Both the position numbers and the translations under genes were made by a program. A model generated the notes under the pieces. That model made no database searches and was not told the origin of the DNA. It worked only from the letters and a program-made list of their open reading frames with translations. A DNA stretch of 64,000 bases from an uncultured Eubacteriales bacterium (lineage in GTDB: Bacteria > Bacillota > Clostridia > Lachnospirales > Lachnospiraceae): NCBI GenBank assembly GCA_949284175.1, contig CASDVE010000009.1, positions 1 through 64,000 of the forward strand. The letters run 5' to 3'. Each line of letters begins with the position of its first letter. The first letter of the stretch is position 1. Shown here one piece after another: positions 8,286 to 16,978 of this stretch.

Positions 8286-8865
8286 AAGAGAAAATTGTCT
8301 TGGAATCGTGCTTTTAGGAGCAGGGAATAGCAAGCGTTTTGGCGGAAGAAAGCAATTTTATAAAATCAATGGCGAAATGATGTATGTTCATATATTGAAT
8401 AAATTAAAGCAACTTCCGAATACAAAGCGAGTTTTAGTAACACAATTTGAAGAGATGAAAGAACAGGCAGACGGTTTTTTTGTCGTTATGAACGACCATC
8501 CAGAAGAGGGGATTTCTCGTTCCATTCGACTTGGAATCGCCTCTTTGATGGAACAAAAGGATTCTCTTTGTGGTGTGATGTTTGCTGTATGCGATCAGCC
8601 GTATCTTTCTATGGAATCCATTGAGAAATTGGTGGAGGAATATCGAAAGAGTGAGAAGAAAATTGCTTGTCTATCTTTTAAAGATGTGATGGGAAATCCT
8701 GTGATTTTTCACCCAGATTACTTGGAGGAACTAAATGGTCTTTTGGGTGATACGGGGGGAAAGAAGGTGCTGAAAGAGCATATGGATGAAGTTCTATTCG
8801 TAAAGGCAAAGGAAGCAAAAGAATTATTCGACATTGATGAAAAACAGGACATAGAAAAAGAGTAA
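8278..8865 (+). CDS. MobA/MocA-like nucleotidyltransferase
   Basis: A 195-residue protein of the NTP_transf_3 family. The N-terminal LLGAGNSKRFGGRKQF is a variant of the nucleotide-binding motif LAAGxSxRMGxxK. VCDQPYLSMESIEKLV carries the metal-binding Asp, and GNPVIFHPDYLEEL followed by LLGDTGGKKVL is typical of MocA, the CTP:molybdopterin cytidylyltransferase. No other molybdenum-cofactor or molybdoenzyme gene is in the window, so the substrate is uncertain. It starts inside the TetR gene (8-base overlap) without a strong ribosome site of its own, so translation is probably coupled. Confidence 0.75.
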   Translation: MNRRENCLGIVLLGAGNSKRFGGRKQFYKINGEMMYVHILNKLKQLPNTKRVLVTQFEEMKEQADGFFVVMNDHPEEGISRSIRLGIASLMEQKDSLCGVMFAVCDQPYLSMESIEKLVEEYRKSEKKIACLSFKDVMGNPVIFHPDYLEELNGLLGDTGGKKVLKEHMDEVLFVKAKEAKELFDIDEKQDIEKE

Positions 8866-8868
8866 CAC

Positions 8869-8915
8869 AAAAAACTGCGCAAAACACATGATGGTTGCTT
8901 TGTTGCAGTTTTTTT
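8869..8915 (+). terminator. Intrinsic terminator after the nucleotidyltransferase gene
   Basis: AAAAAACTGC (8869-8878) pairs with GCAGTTTTTT (8905-8915) around a long loop, ending in a T run right after the stop codon. Confidence 0.7.
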
Positions 8916-8955
8916 CATCGTTTATAAAAAGGAAGCAAAAGAAAAGGAGGAATTT

Positions 8956-9708
8956 ATGAAATTGGTATCATGGAATGTCAATGGGCTACGTGCCTGTGTG
9001 ACAAAAGGATTTATGGATTACTTTCATGAAGTGGATGCGGATATTTTCTGTATTCAAGAGAGTAAATTGCAAGAAGGACAGATTGAACTGGATACCGAAG
9101 GATATTACCAATATTGGAATTATGCGGAGAAAAAAGGGTATTCAGGAACTGCCATTTTTACGAAAAAAGAACCACTCTCTGTTTCTTATGGCATTCAGAT
9201 AGAAGAACATGATAAGGAAGGACGGGTAATCACCCTTGAGTTTGATGACTTTTATATGGTAACCGTATATACACCAAATTCTCAAAATGAATTAAAGCGT
9301 CTTGACTATCGCATGGATTGGGAGAGAGAGTTTCGAGCTTATCTCATGAAATTGGATGAAAAGAAACCAGTGATTGTATGTGGGGATATGAATGTAGCCC
9401 ACCAAGAAATTGATTTAAAAAATCCAAAAACAAATAGAAAAAATGCAGGATTTACCGATGAAGAACGAGGAGAATTTACAAAGTTATTAGAGGCAGGATT
9501 TATCGATACCTTCCGTTATTTTTATCCAGAGGATGAAGGAAGATACAGTTGGTGGTCTTATCGATTTAAAGCGAGAGAAAAAAATGCGGGTTGGCGTATT
9601 GATTATTTTTGTGTTTCTGAGCGTTTAAAAGAACGCTTAAAAGGAGCGGATATTCATAAAGATATTATGGGTTCTGATCATTGTCCTGTTGTTTTAGAAT
9701 TGGAGTAA
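8956..9708 (+). CDS. xth: Exodeoxyribonuclease III (AP endonuclease)
   Basis: A 250-residue enzyme of the exonuclease-endonuclease-phosphatase fold that cuts DNA at abasic sites and trims 3' ends in base excision repair. Motifs in order are [19 protein letters not shown] (metal-binding Glu), [52 protein letters not shown] and [11 protein letters not shown] with the catalytic Asp-His pair. Length and motifs are complete. Its ribosome site AAGGAGG is strong. The ABC-F gene starts 23 bases after the stop and is probably co-transcribed. Confidence 0.95.
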   Translation: MKLVSWNVNGLRACVTKGFMDYFHEVDADIFCIQESKLQEGQIELDTEGYYQYWNYAEKKGYSGTAIFTKKEPLSVSYGIQIEEHDKEGRVITLEFDDFYMVTVYTPNSQNELKRLDYRMDWEREFRAYLMKLDEKKPVIVCGDMNVAHQEIDLKNPKTNRKNAGFTDEERGEFTKLLEAGFIDTFRYFYPEDEGRYSWWSYRFKAREKNAGWRIDYFCVSERLKERLKGADIHKDIMGSDHCPVVLELE

Positions 9709-9731
9709 AGAAAGAGAGAGGAAATTGGGCA

Positions 9732-11564
9732 ATGAATATTTTAACACTAGAAAACGTAACAAAAGGCTTTGGGGACAAAGTGCTGTTTCAAGACGTGACC
9801 TTTGGCATTCATGAAGGGGATAAAATTGGAGTCATTGGCATCAATGGAACGGGCAAGTCTACCTTGTTAAAAATTATCGCTGGAATTGAAGAAACCGATG
9901 AAGGAACCATTGTAAAAGGCAATGGAGTTCGCATTGGTTATCTTCCACAAAATCCGGTATTTGAAAAAGGGATGACGGTGCTTGATTATGTGGCTGGTAC
10001 CGAACAAGAACGGATGCTCGATATTGTAAAAGAGAGCGAAGCTAAGACCATTTTAACAAAACTTGGAATCTTTGATTTTGATCAAAAGGTGGATGTGTTA
10101 TCTGGAGGGCAAAAAAAGAGAATTGCCCTTGCAAAGGTATTGGTGGATCGGTATGAAATTTTAGTTTTGGATGAACCGACAAACCATATTGATAATGAGA
10201 TGGCGGATTGGTTAGAGCAGTATTTAAACCAATATAAAGGGGTGCTGATTATGGTAACCCATGATCGCTATTTTCTTGATCGTGTAACGAATAAAATTGT
10301 GGAAATCGATAATCATACCCTCTATTCCTATGATGAAAATTATAGTGGATTTTTGAAGTTGAAAGCAGAGCGAGAAGATATGGAGCGAGCGTCTTATCGA
10401 AAAACACAGAGTATTCTAAAGACAGAATTAGCGTGGATGATGAGAGGGGCAAGAGCCCGTTCCACAAAACAAAAAGCGAGAATCGAGCGTTTTGAAGAAT
10501 TAAAACAAGTGGAGCGACCAAGGGAAGAAGAAACCGTTCAGCTTGATTCTGTTGGGACAAGGCTTGGGAAAAAGACCATTGAACTTCGAAATATCTGTAA
10601 GAGCTATGGCGAGAAAACCTTAATTGATGGTTACAGTTACATTGTGCTTCGTAATGAGAGAATCGGAATCATTGGAGCAAATGGCTGTGGAAAATCTACA
10701 TTAATTAAAATTATCAATGGAATTGTAACACCGGATTCTGGAGAAGTGGAGATTGGAGATACCATTAAGATTGGCTACTTTGCCCAAGAGAACCAACATA
10801 TGGAAGAAGGCGGAATGCGTGTGATAGACTATATTCGAAATGTGGCAGAATATATTGAAACCGCAAAAGGAACTGCTTCTGCTTCCCAAATGTTAGAGCG
10901 ATTTTTATTTTCCCCAGCTATGCAGTACACGCCAATTGAGAAGTTATCCGGTGGAGAAAAACGCCGTCTTTATTTACTGCGTGTGCTTATGGAAGCACCT
11001 AATGTTCTCATATTAGATGAGCCTACCAATGATCTGGATATTGCGACTTTAACGATTTTAGAAGATTATCTTGATAGTTTTTCTGGTATTGTCATTACGG
11101 TATCCCATGATCGATACTTTTTAGATCGAGTTGTGAACCGTATTTTTGCTTTTGAAGGAAATGGCGTGATTCGACAATATGAAGGCGGATTTACGGATTA
11201 TTTAGAGAAAAAGAAAGCGGAAGAAAAGTCGATCACGTCTTCGAATAATAAGAAGTTCGAGGGTACAAAAGGAAATAACAGCGATGAGAAAAAATCATGG
11301 CAAAAGAATAGAGAGCAAAAGTTAAAATTCTCTTATAAAGAACAAAGAGAATATGACACTATCGATGAAGATATCGCAAAACTGGAAGAGAAAATTGCCC
11401 AGTTAGAACAAGAGATTGCAGAAAACGCCAATCAATATACCAAGTTACAAGAGTTGATGGAACAAAAGGAAGAAGCGGAACAGGCATTGGAAGAAAAGAT
11501 GGAACGCTGGGTTTATTTAAACGATTTGGCGGAAAAAATTGCAGAACAGAAGAAAAACGGATAA
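9732..11564 (+). CDS. ABC-F family ATPase, Uup-like
   Basis: A 610-residue soluble protein with two ABC domains and no membrane segment. Domain 1 has Walker A GINGTGKST, signature LSGGQKKRIALAKVL and Walker B LVLDEPTNHID. Domain 2 has GANGCGKST, LSGGEKRRLYLLRVL and LILDEPTNDLD. A charged linker separates them, and a C-terminal coiled coil (about residues 540-605, rich in Glu/Lys heptads) is like that of Uup. ABC-F proteins act on the ribosome; some subfamilies protect against antibiotics, but nothing here identifies such a role. I start at 9732 (MNILTLENVTKGFG), with GAGAGG upstream, because the longer frame to 9681 runs into the xth gene. Confidence 0.92.
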   Translation: MNILTLENVTKGFGDKVLFQDVTFGIHEGDKIGVIGINGTGKSTLLKIIAGIEETDEGTIVKGNGVRIGYLPQNPVFEKGMTVLDYVAGTEQERMLDIVKESEAKTILTKLGIFDFDQKVDVLSGGQKKRIALAKVLVDRYEILVLDEPTNHIDNEMADWLEQYLNQYKGVLIMVTHDRYFLDRVTNKIVEIDNHTLYSYDENYSGFLKLKAEREDMERASYRKTQSILKTELAWMMRGARARSTKQKARIERFEELKQVERPREEETVQLDSVGTRLGKKTIELRNICKSYGEKTLIDGYSYIVLRNERIGIIGANGCGKSTLIKIINGIVTPDSGEVEIGDTIKIGYFAQENQHMEEGGMRVIDYIRNVAEYIETAKGTASASQMLERFLFSPAMQYTPIEKLSGGEKRRLYLLRVLMEAPNVLILDEPTNDLDIATLTILEDYLDSFSGIVITVSHDRYFLDRVVNRIFAFEGNGVIRQYEGGFTDYLEKKKAEEKSITSSNNKKFEGTKGNNSDEKKSWQKNREQKLKFSYKEQREYDTIDEDIAKLEEKIAQLEQEIAENANQYTKLQELMEQKEEAEQALEEKMERWVYLNDLAEKIAEQKKNG

Positions 11565-11576
11565 AGAGTAAAAGAA

Positions 11577-11606
11577 AAAGAGCTATCAACATTTTGATAG
11601 CTCTTT
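11577..11606. terminator. Bidirectional terminator between the ABC-F gene and the Cys-rich gene
   Basis: AAAGAGCTATCAA (11577-11589) and TTGATAGCTCTTT (11594-11606) form a perfect 13-pair stem with T runs on both strands, between two convergent genes. Confidence 0.9.
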
Positions 11607-11615
11607 CTCAACGGA

Positions 11616-11798
11616 TTAAAGATTTTTTACGATTGGATCGTATAAATCTAAGACACAATGTTCATCCGTAGAAAAATGTGTACAATTTAAACAGCTAGGA
11701 CATGAGTCACTTGCACAGTTTTTTGCTCCATATTCTTTTCTTTTGTAAGCACTACATTCTTTTGCTACGTGTTCGTAAGTTTCTTTACTTGCTCTCAT
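11616..11798 (-). CDS. Small Cys-rich protein of unknown function
   Basis: A 60-residue protein with six cysteines at 15, 28, 33, 36, 39 and 48. The core CASDSCPSCLNCTHF holds a C-x4-C-x2-C-x2-C run, and EHCVLDLYDPI follows. No signal peptide or membrane segment is visible. The spacing suggests metal binding (zinc or an Fe-S cluster), which is an inference. I start at 11798 because AAGGAG lies 8 bases before that ATG. It is a single-gene unit that converges on the ABC-F gene and diverges from the yicC promoter. I recognise the type as one seen in Clostridia but know no function for it. Confidence 0.75.
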   Translation of the reverse strand: MRASKETYEHVAKECSAYKRKEYGAKNCASDSCPSCLNCTHFSTDEHCVLDLYDPIVKNL

Positions 11799-11892
11799 GA
11801 TTGATTCTCCTTTCAAGTTAAAACATCATTACGGTTTTAGTATGAACACTTTTTTTGAAACTATACAACCATATGAAATTCCTGTCTTACAG

Positions 11893-11921
11893 TTGACGAA
11901 CGAAAGATATTGAATTATAAT
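11893..11921 (+). promoter_or_regulatory. Sigma-A promoter at the head of the yicC-remA-gmk-rpoZ operon
   Basis: TTGACG (11893-11898), 17 bases, TATAAT (11916-11921), about 65 bases before the yicC start. Near consensus. Confidence 0.85.
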
Positions 11922-11985
11922 GGAAACTACGTTAATAATCATAATAGGACAACTATGTGATGCTAGTGGAAAGGCGGAAAATAAC

Positions 11986-12870
11986 ATGATCAAGAGTATG
12001 ACTGGATTTGGCAGAAGCGAAGCAATGACAGATTCTTATAAAATTGTGGTAGAAATGAAGTCAGTCAATCATAGATATTGTGATTTGAATATCAAAATGC
12101 CAAAAAAATTGAGCTTTTTCGAATCAAATATCCGAACTCTTTTAAAGGAATATATTCAAAGAGGGAAAGTGGATATTTTTATCACATATGAAGATTACAC
12201 ACAGACAAAAGGATGTGTTCGCTATAATAAGGAAATTGCGTCAGAATATTTTGAATGCTTAAAGCAGATTCATGATGATTTTGGTATTGAGAATGATATC
12301 ACAGTGTCAAAACTTTCACATTATCCTGATGTGATCGTCTTAGAAGAAAAGACGACGGATGAAAAGGAACTTTGGAATGTGTTAGAACAACCATTAAGAG
12401 AAGCTATGAGCCATCTAGTAGAAACAAGAGCAAGCGAAGGAAAAGCCCTACAACAGGATTTAGTGGAGAAGTTAAATGGTATGCTTTCTCTTGTTCATGA
12501 CATTGAAGAACGTTCCCCACAATTAATGGAAGAATATCGTCAAAAATTGGAATTAAAAGTAAAAGAGCTGTTAGAATCCAGTGCAATTGATGAAAGTCGA
12601 ATCGCAACAGAGGTGACAATTTATGCTGATAAAGTGTGTGTTGATGAAGAAATTGTTCGACTGAGAAGTCATATTGAAAGCACAAAAGCAATTTTACTTT
12701 CTAATGGAGATAGTAGCATTGGACGGAAATTAGATTTCATTGCACAGGAAATGAACCGCGAGGCGAATACGATTTTGTCAAAGGCAAATGATATTGAGAT
12801 TTCTAACCAAGCCATTGAATTAAAAACAGAGATCGAAAAAGTAAGAGAACAGATCCAAAATATTGAATAA
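11986..12870 (+). CDS. yicC: YicC/YloC-family endoribonuclease
   Basis: A 294-residue protein with the family's opening [12 protein letters not shown], the [18 protein letters not shown] block, and the C-terminal DUF1732 domain with [20 protein letters not shown]. Members have been reported to be metal-dependent endoribonucleases. The ATG at 11986 with AAGGCGG before it is the family start; a longer in-frame ATG at 11920 lies on top of the promoter -10 box and is not used. It heads the conserved order yicC-remA-gmk-rpoZ and is followed by remA after 10 bases. Confidence 0.92.
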   Translation: MIKSMTGFGRSEAMTDSYKIVVEMKSVNHRYCDLNIKMPKKLSFFESNIRTLLKEYIQRGKVDIFITYEDYTQTKGCVRYNKEIASEYFECLKQIHDDFGIENDITVSKLSHYPDVIVLEEKTTDEKELWNVLEQPLREAMSHLVETRASEGKALQQDLVEKLNGMLSLVHDIEERSPQLMEEYRQKLELKVKELLESSAIDESRIATEVTIYADKVCVDEEIVRLRSHIESTKAILLSNGDSSIGRKLDFIAQEMNREANTILSKANDIEISNQAIELKTEIEKVREQIQNIE

Positions 12871-12880
12871 GGAAAGTCGT

Positions 12881-13147
12881 ATGAATGGACTCATAAATAT
12901 TGGATATGGCAATATGGTGAATCAGGATAAAGTTGTGGCGATTATAAGCCCAGAAGCGGCACCGATTAAACGCATGGTACAAAATGCAAAAGATGAAGGG
13001 CGTGCTATCGATGCTACCTGTGGCAGAAGAACGAGAGCGGTAATTGTAACAGAAAGCAATCATCTCATTTTATCGGCACTTATGCCAGAAACCATTGCCA
13101 ATCGCTATCAGGATAAAGAGTGGAAAGGTGAAGAAGATGAAACATAA
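12881..13147 (+). CDS. remA: RemA-like DNA-binding regulator (DUF370)
   Basis: An 88-residue protein beginning [19 protein letters not shown], with [36 protein letters not shown] split by the conserved R-x-ID-x-T-x-GRRTRAV motif. In Bacillus RemA is a DNA-binding activator of matrix genes that forms oligomeric rings. Here its position between yicC and gmk is the ancestral one, so this is the orthologue by synteny, though its targets are unknown. AAGGAAAG before 12881 sets the start. Its last 11 bases overlap gmk, implying coupled translation. Confidence 0.92.
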   Translation: MNGLINIGYGNMVNQDKVVAIISPEAAPIKRMVQNAKDEGRAIDATCGRRTRAVIVTESNHLILSALMPETIANRYQDKEWKGEEDET

Positions 13148-13754
13148 GGGAATGTTGATTGTTCTATCCGGTTTTTCAGGGGCAGGAAAAGGAACCGTTG
13201 TAAAAGAACTTGTAAAAAAATATGGATATCAAGTATCCATTTCTGCCACAACAAGATCTCCAAGAGAGGGAGAAGTGGACGGAAGAGAGTACTATTTTAA
13301 AACAAAACAAGAATTTGAATCTATGATAGAGGAAAATGGATTTATTGAATGGGCACAATATGTGGGCAATTATTATGGAACACCAAGAGCTTTTGTAGAA
13401 GATGCTCTTCTTGAAGGCAAAAATGTGATTCTTGAAATCGAAGTGCAGGGGGCATTGAATATTAAAAAACAATATCCAGATGCCATTTTGCTTTTCATTG
13501 CACCACCAAGTGCAACCATATTAAAAGAGCGTTTAATTGGTAGAGGTACAGAGGATATCGAAACAGTGAATAAACGCCTATGTCGTGCAAAAGAAGAGGC
13601 ACAGGATATGGAACAATATGAATACTTAGTTATCAATGACGTTCTTGATGAATGTGTAGAGCAAGTTCATCAGATCGTTTTAAATGAAAGCTGTCGGATG
13701 AGAAGTCAGTCAGATTTCATCAATACAATTAAAACAGAATTAGAAAACTTATAA
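13137..13754 (+). CDS. gmk: Guanylate kinase
   Basis: A 205-residue P-loop kinase converting GMP to GDP with ATP. The P-loop is [10 protein letters not shown], followed by the GMP-binding region [20 protein letters not shown], with Tyr and Arg ligands, and the lid region [16 protein letters not shown]. The start at 13137 ([12 protein letters not shown]) lies inside the end of remA, with AAAGGTG before it; an upstream in-frame ATG at 13095 is inside remA and has no ribosome site. It is followed by rpoZ, as in Bacillus. Confidence 0.96.
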   Translation: MKHKGMLIVLSGFSGAGKGTVVKELVKKYGYQVSISATTRSPREGEVDGREYYFKTKQEFESMIEENGFIEWAQYVGNYYGTPRAFVEDALLEGKNVILEIEVQGALNIKKQYPDAILLFIAPPSATILKERLIGRGTEDIETVNKRLCRAKEEAQDMEQYEYLVINDVLDECVEQVHQIVLNESCRMRSQSDFINTIKTELENL

Positions 13755-13772
13755 TCGAAGGGAGATAGCCAT

Positions 13773-14027
13773 ATGATTCATCCATCTTATACAGAATTAA
13801 TGGAAGTTGTAAATAGTGAGGTAGAACCGGGAGAACAACCAGTTGCTCAAAGCCGTTATTCCATCGTGCTTGCAACCGCAAAACGTGCAAGACAGTTAAT
13901 TGCAGGAAGTGAACCATTTGTAAAGGATCATGGACAAAAACCACTTTCTATTGCTGTGGAAGAACTCTATAACAGCAAAATTAAAATCGTCGCTGATGAC
14001 GAAGAACAACAAGAAACACACTCTTAG
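13773..14027 (+). CDS. rpoZ: RNA polymerase omega subunit
   Basis: An 84-residue omega subunit: MIHPSYTELMEVVN at the start, then SRYSIVLATAKRARQLIAG, the core that clamps the beta-prime tail, and KPLSIAVEELYNSKIKI. The acidic C-terminal tail DDEEQQETHS is variable in the family. GAAGGGAG before the ATG is a good ribosome site. A strong terminator follows directly, so the yicC-rpoZ unit probably ends here for most transcripts. In Bacillus coaBC comes next, but it is absent here. Confidence 0.93.
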   Translation: MIHPSYTELMEVVNSEVEPGEQPVAQSRYSIVLATAKRARQLIAGSEPFVKDHGQKPLSIAVEELYNSKIKIVADDEEQQETHS

Positions 14028-14031
14028 AAGA

Positions 14032-14071
14032 AAAAAGCTGTCGCAAAAGAGGGATTTTGCGACAGCTTTTT
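14032..14071 (+). terminator. Strong intrinsic terminator after rpoZ
   Basis: AAAAAGCTGTCGCAAAA (14032-14048) and TTTTGCGACAGCTTTTT (14055-14071) make a 17-pair perfect stem with a 6-base loop. The arrangement is symmetric, so it may act in both directions. Confidence 0.9.
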
Positions 14072-14080
14072 ATCGTTTAT

Positions 14081-14103
14081 GCAAAGTGTGCTTCTCATCG
14101 TTT
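14081..14103. repeat. Partial copy of a dispersed intergenic repeat
   Basis: GCAAAGTGTGCTTCTCATCG and the next TTT differ at only two positions from the matching stretch at 43779-43801. It lies between the rpoZ terminator and the priA ribosome site. Confidence 0.6.
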
Positions 14104-14124
14104 GAGAAAAAGGAGGTGTATAAC

Positions 14125-16392
14125 ATGGAACAATATGCGGATATTATTATCAATATTTCGCATGAAGCTGTGGATCGAGTGTTTCAGTATCGGATTCCAG
14201 AAAAATTACAGCAAGCAGTACAGATTGGAACACCAGTAAAAGTACCCTTTGGCAATGGAAATCGTTTTCAAAGGGGATATGTGGTTGGAATTAGCCAGAC
14301 ACCGAATTTTGATGTGGCTAAGATCAAAGACATTGATTCTGTGGAAGAAAAAAGAATTACAATGGAATCCCAATTGATTCAATTGGCAGGATGGATAAAA
14401 AAGCAATATGGTTCTACCATGATTCAAGCGTTAAAAACGGTGCTTCCAGTTAAAGATAAAATAGAACAAAGGGAACAAAGAACGTTACAGTTATTATTGA
14501 CAAAAGAAGAGGGAGAAACTCTTCTTTTGGAATATGAAAAAAAGCACTATAAGGCAAAAGAACGATTGCTTTTAGGGCTTTTAAAACAGCCAATGATGCC
14601 CTATGAAGTGGCATTAAAGAAGTTAAATGTGACAAGTAGCGTCATTAAGTCATTAGAAAAAGAACAAGTGCTATGTGTGAGGACAAAGCAGGTGCATCGA
14701 AATCCCGTTGCTTATTCGGTTTTAGAAAAGGAAACTTTCACTCCCATTATGTTACGAGAGGAACAGCAAAGGATTGTGGATGCGTTTTCAAAAGAATATG
14801 AAGAAGGAATTAGAAAGACCTATTTGATTCATGGAGTGACAGGAAGTGGCAAGACAGAAGTCTATATGGAATTAATTGCAAAGGTTTTAGAAAAGGGAAA
14901 ACAAGCCATTGTGCTGATTCCAGAAATATCTTTGACCTATCAGACCGTACGACGTTTTGTGGAGCGATTCGGAGGACAGGTGACGATTTTGAACTCTAGG
15001 ATGTCTAAAGGAGAGCGGTACGATCAATTCATGCGGGCTAAAAATGGAGAAATTTCCATTGTTATTGGACCGAGATCCGCGTTATTTATGCCATTTCAAA
15101 AACTTGGATTAATTGTTATTGATGAAGAGCATGAAATGAGTTATAAGAGTGAAAGTGTGCCAAAGTATCATGCAAGAGAAACCGCAATTGAGCGAGCGAG
15201 AATGGCAAATGCTAGTGTCGTTTTAGGATCAGCAACTCCTTCTCTTGAATCTTATACAAAGGCGATGCTCGGAGAATTTACGCTGTTTACGATGAAACAA
15301 AGGGCAAAAAAGCAAGCGGTTTTACCAAAGGTTCAAGTGGTGGATTTAAGACAAGAACTTGCAAAAGGAAATCGCAGTATGTTCAGTGGAACATTACAGT
15401 CATTGATGGCAGAACGGTTGCAAAAGGGAGAACAGATTATGCTGTTTTTAAATCGCAGAGGCTATTCCAACTTTATTTCTTGTAGAAAATGCGGATATGT
15501 GGCAATGTGTCCACACTGTGATGTATCCCTTACGCATCATCGAGGTGGAAGTTTAAGGTGTCATTATTGTGGATATGAAAGGCCAGTTCCAAAGATTTGC
15601 CCAAGCTGTCAAAGTAAATATATTGCAGGATTTGGAACAGGAACACAAAAAGTGGAAGAGGCGGTTAAAAAAATGTTTCCGATGAGTCGAGTTCTTCGCA
15701 TGGATACGGATACGACAAAAGGAAAAGAAGGATTTGATCGCATTCTTGCTACTTTTTCCAAAGGCGAAGCCGATGTTTTAATTGGAACGCAGATGATTGT
15801 AAAGGGGCATGATTTTCCAAAAGTAACCCTTGTTGGAATTTTAGCGGCTGATCTTTCGTTACACAGTAGTGATTTTCGTGCTGGAGAGAGGGCGTTTCAA
15901 TTGCTGACACAGGCGTCTGGAAGGGCAGGAAGAGGAGAACTTTTAGGAGATGTTGTAATTCAAACGTATAATCCGGAGCATTATAGTATTGTAACTGCTA
16001 GTAAGCAGGATTATGAGGCATTTTATCAACAAGAGATAGTCTATCGAAGGCTCATGAAGTATCCCCCTGTCTATCAGATGCTTACCATTTTTATTACATC
16101 AAAGGAGCAGGATTTGGCAATCCAAGCCTCAGTGGCTTTAAAGGATGCCCTTGTTAGTTTTAATCATCAAAGGGAAGAAATAAAAGAAGCTGGTGAACTG
16201 CTGTTCATTGGACCAAGTGAAGCCTCCTTTGGAAAAATACAGGATCTGTATCGTCGCGTTTTATATGTGAAACATTTAGACTATGAAATGTTAGTAAAAA
16301 GTAAGGATTTCTTAGAAGGATATATAGAATATTCTGTTATTTTTAAAGAAGTACAAGTGCAGTTTGACTTTAACGCAATGATTGTATATTGA
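14125..16392 (+). CDS. priA: Primosomal protein N' (replication-restart helicase PriA)
   Basis: A 755-residue SF2 helicase that reloads the replisome at stalled forks. The N-terminal DNA-binding domain starts YADIIINISHEAVDRVFQY. The helicase core has Walker A GVTGSGKTEVY, Walker B VIDEEHEMSYK and the LGSATPSLES motif. The zinc-binding insert has eight Cys in pairs (CRKCGY, CPHC, CHYCGYE, CPSC). GTGTQKVEEAV and SGRAGRGE complete motifs V and VI. The AGGAGGTG site sets the start at 14125; the open frame extends further up only through the rpoZ end and terminator. No clear promoter is visible after the rpoZ terminator, so expression may use read-through or a weak site in the repeat region. Confidence 0.95.
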   Translation: MEQYADIIINISHEAVDRVFQYRIPEKLQQAVQIGTPVKVPFGNGNRFQRGYVVGISQTPNFDVAKIKDIDSVEEKRITMESQLIQLAGWIKKQYGSTMIQALKTVLPVKDKIEQREQRTLQLLLTKEEGETLLLEYEKKHYKAKERLLLGLLKQPMMPYEVALKKLNVTSSVIKSLEKEQVLCVRTKQVHRNPVAYSVLEKETFTPIMLREEQQRIVDAFSKEYEEGIRKTYLIHGVTGSGKTEVYMELIAKVLEKGKQAIVLIPEISLTYQTVRRFVERFGGQVTILNSRMSKGERYDQFMRAKNGEISIVIGPRSALFMPFQKLGLIVIDEEHEMSYKSESVPKYHARETAIERARMANASVVLGSATPSLESYTKAMLGEFTLFTMKQRAKKQAVLPKVQVVDLRQELAKGNRSMFSGTLQSLMAERLQKGEQIMLFLNRRGYSNFISCRKCGYVAMCPHCDVSLTHHRGGSLRCHYCGYERPVPKICPSCQSKYIAGFGTGTQKVEEAVKKMFPMSRVLRMDTDTTKGKEGFDRILATFSKGEADVLIGTQMIVKGHDFPKVTLVGILAADLSLHSSDFRAGERAFQLLTQASGRAGRGELLGDVVIQTYNPEHYSIVTASKQDYEAFYQQEIVYRRLMKYPPVYQMLTIFITSKEQDLAIQASVALKDALVSFNHQREEIKEAGELLFIGPSEASFGKIQDLYRRVLYVKHLDYEMLVKSKDFLEGYIEYSVIFKEVQVQFDFNAMIVY

Positions 16393-16504
16393 TATATTGG
16401 GAAGTATATAGCATAAATAGACAAAATATAGTATAATGGGAAAGATAATGTGCAAAGAAAGCAAGCAAGAAGTAAATGGAGAGTATTGAAAAAGGAGAAA
16501 AAAT

Positions 16505-16978
16505 ATGGCAATTAGAAAAATTCGCTTTGAAGGCGATGAAGTATTAAGAAAAAAAAGTAAAGAAGTAAAAGAAGTCAATGAAAAGACATTAGAGTTAATT
16601 GATGATATGTTTGATACGATGTATGATAGCTATGGTGTTGGACTTGCAGCACCACAGATTGGAATTTTAAAAAGAATTGTGGTAATCGATGTGACAGGGG
16701 AAGATCCAATTGTCTTAATCAATCCAGAAATCATCGAAAAAAGTGGTTCACAGACTGGAGAAGAAGGTTGTTTAAGTCTTCCAGGAAAAAGTGCAATTGT
16801 TACCCGTCCAGACTATGTAAAATGTAAAGCATTTAATGAGGCGATGGAGCCAATTGTCATTGAAGGAGAGGGATTATTAGCTCGTGCTATCTGTCATGAA
16901 ACGGATCATTTAGATGGAATCCTCTATCGCGATATTGCAGATGGTCCTGTGCATGATGTGGAGATGGAGGAAGAGTAA
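16505..16978 (+). CDS. def: Peptide deformylase
   Basis: A 157-residue metalloenzyme that removes the formyl group from nascent N-terminal Met. All three motifs are present: GVGLAAPQIG, EGCLSLPG with metal ligand Cys89, and HETDHLDG with ligands His131 and His135 and catalytic Glu132. It is a short, type I-like deformylase with an acidic tail. Its TAA overlaps the fmt ATG by one base. A TATAAT box at 16432-16437 in the upstream gap may be part of a promoter, but no good -35 box pairs with it. Confidence 0.96.
   Translation: MAIRKIRFEGDEVLRKKSKEVKEVNEKTLELIDDMFDTMYDSYGVGLAAPQIGILKRIVVIDVTGEDPIVLINPEIIEKSGSQTGEEGCLSLPGKSAIVTRPDYVKCKAFNEAMEPIVIEGEGLLARAICHETDHLDGILYRDIADGPVHDVEMEEE

Noticed and set aside
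13930..14124. Longer N-terminus of PriA
   Set aside because: The upstream codons run through the end of rpoZ and the terminator stem, and the ATG at 14125 has a perfect AGGAGGTG.
16393..16504. Promoter before def
   Set aside because: TATAAT at 16432 has no acceptable -35 box at 16-18 bases, so it is mentioned with def but not listed.
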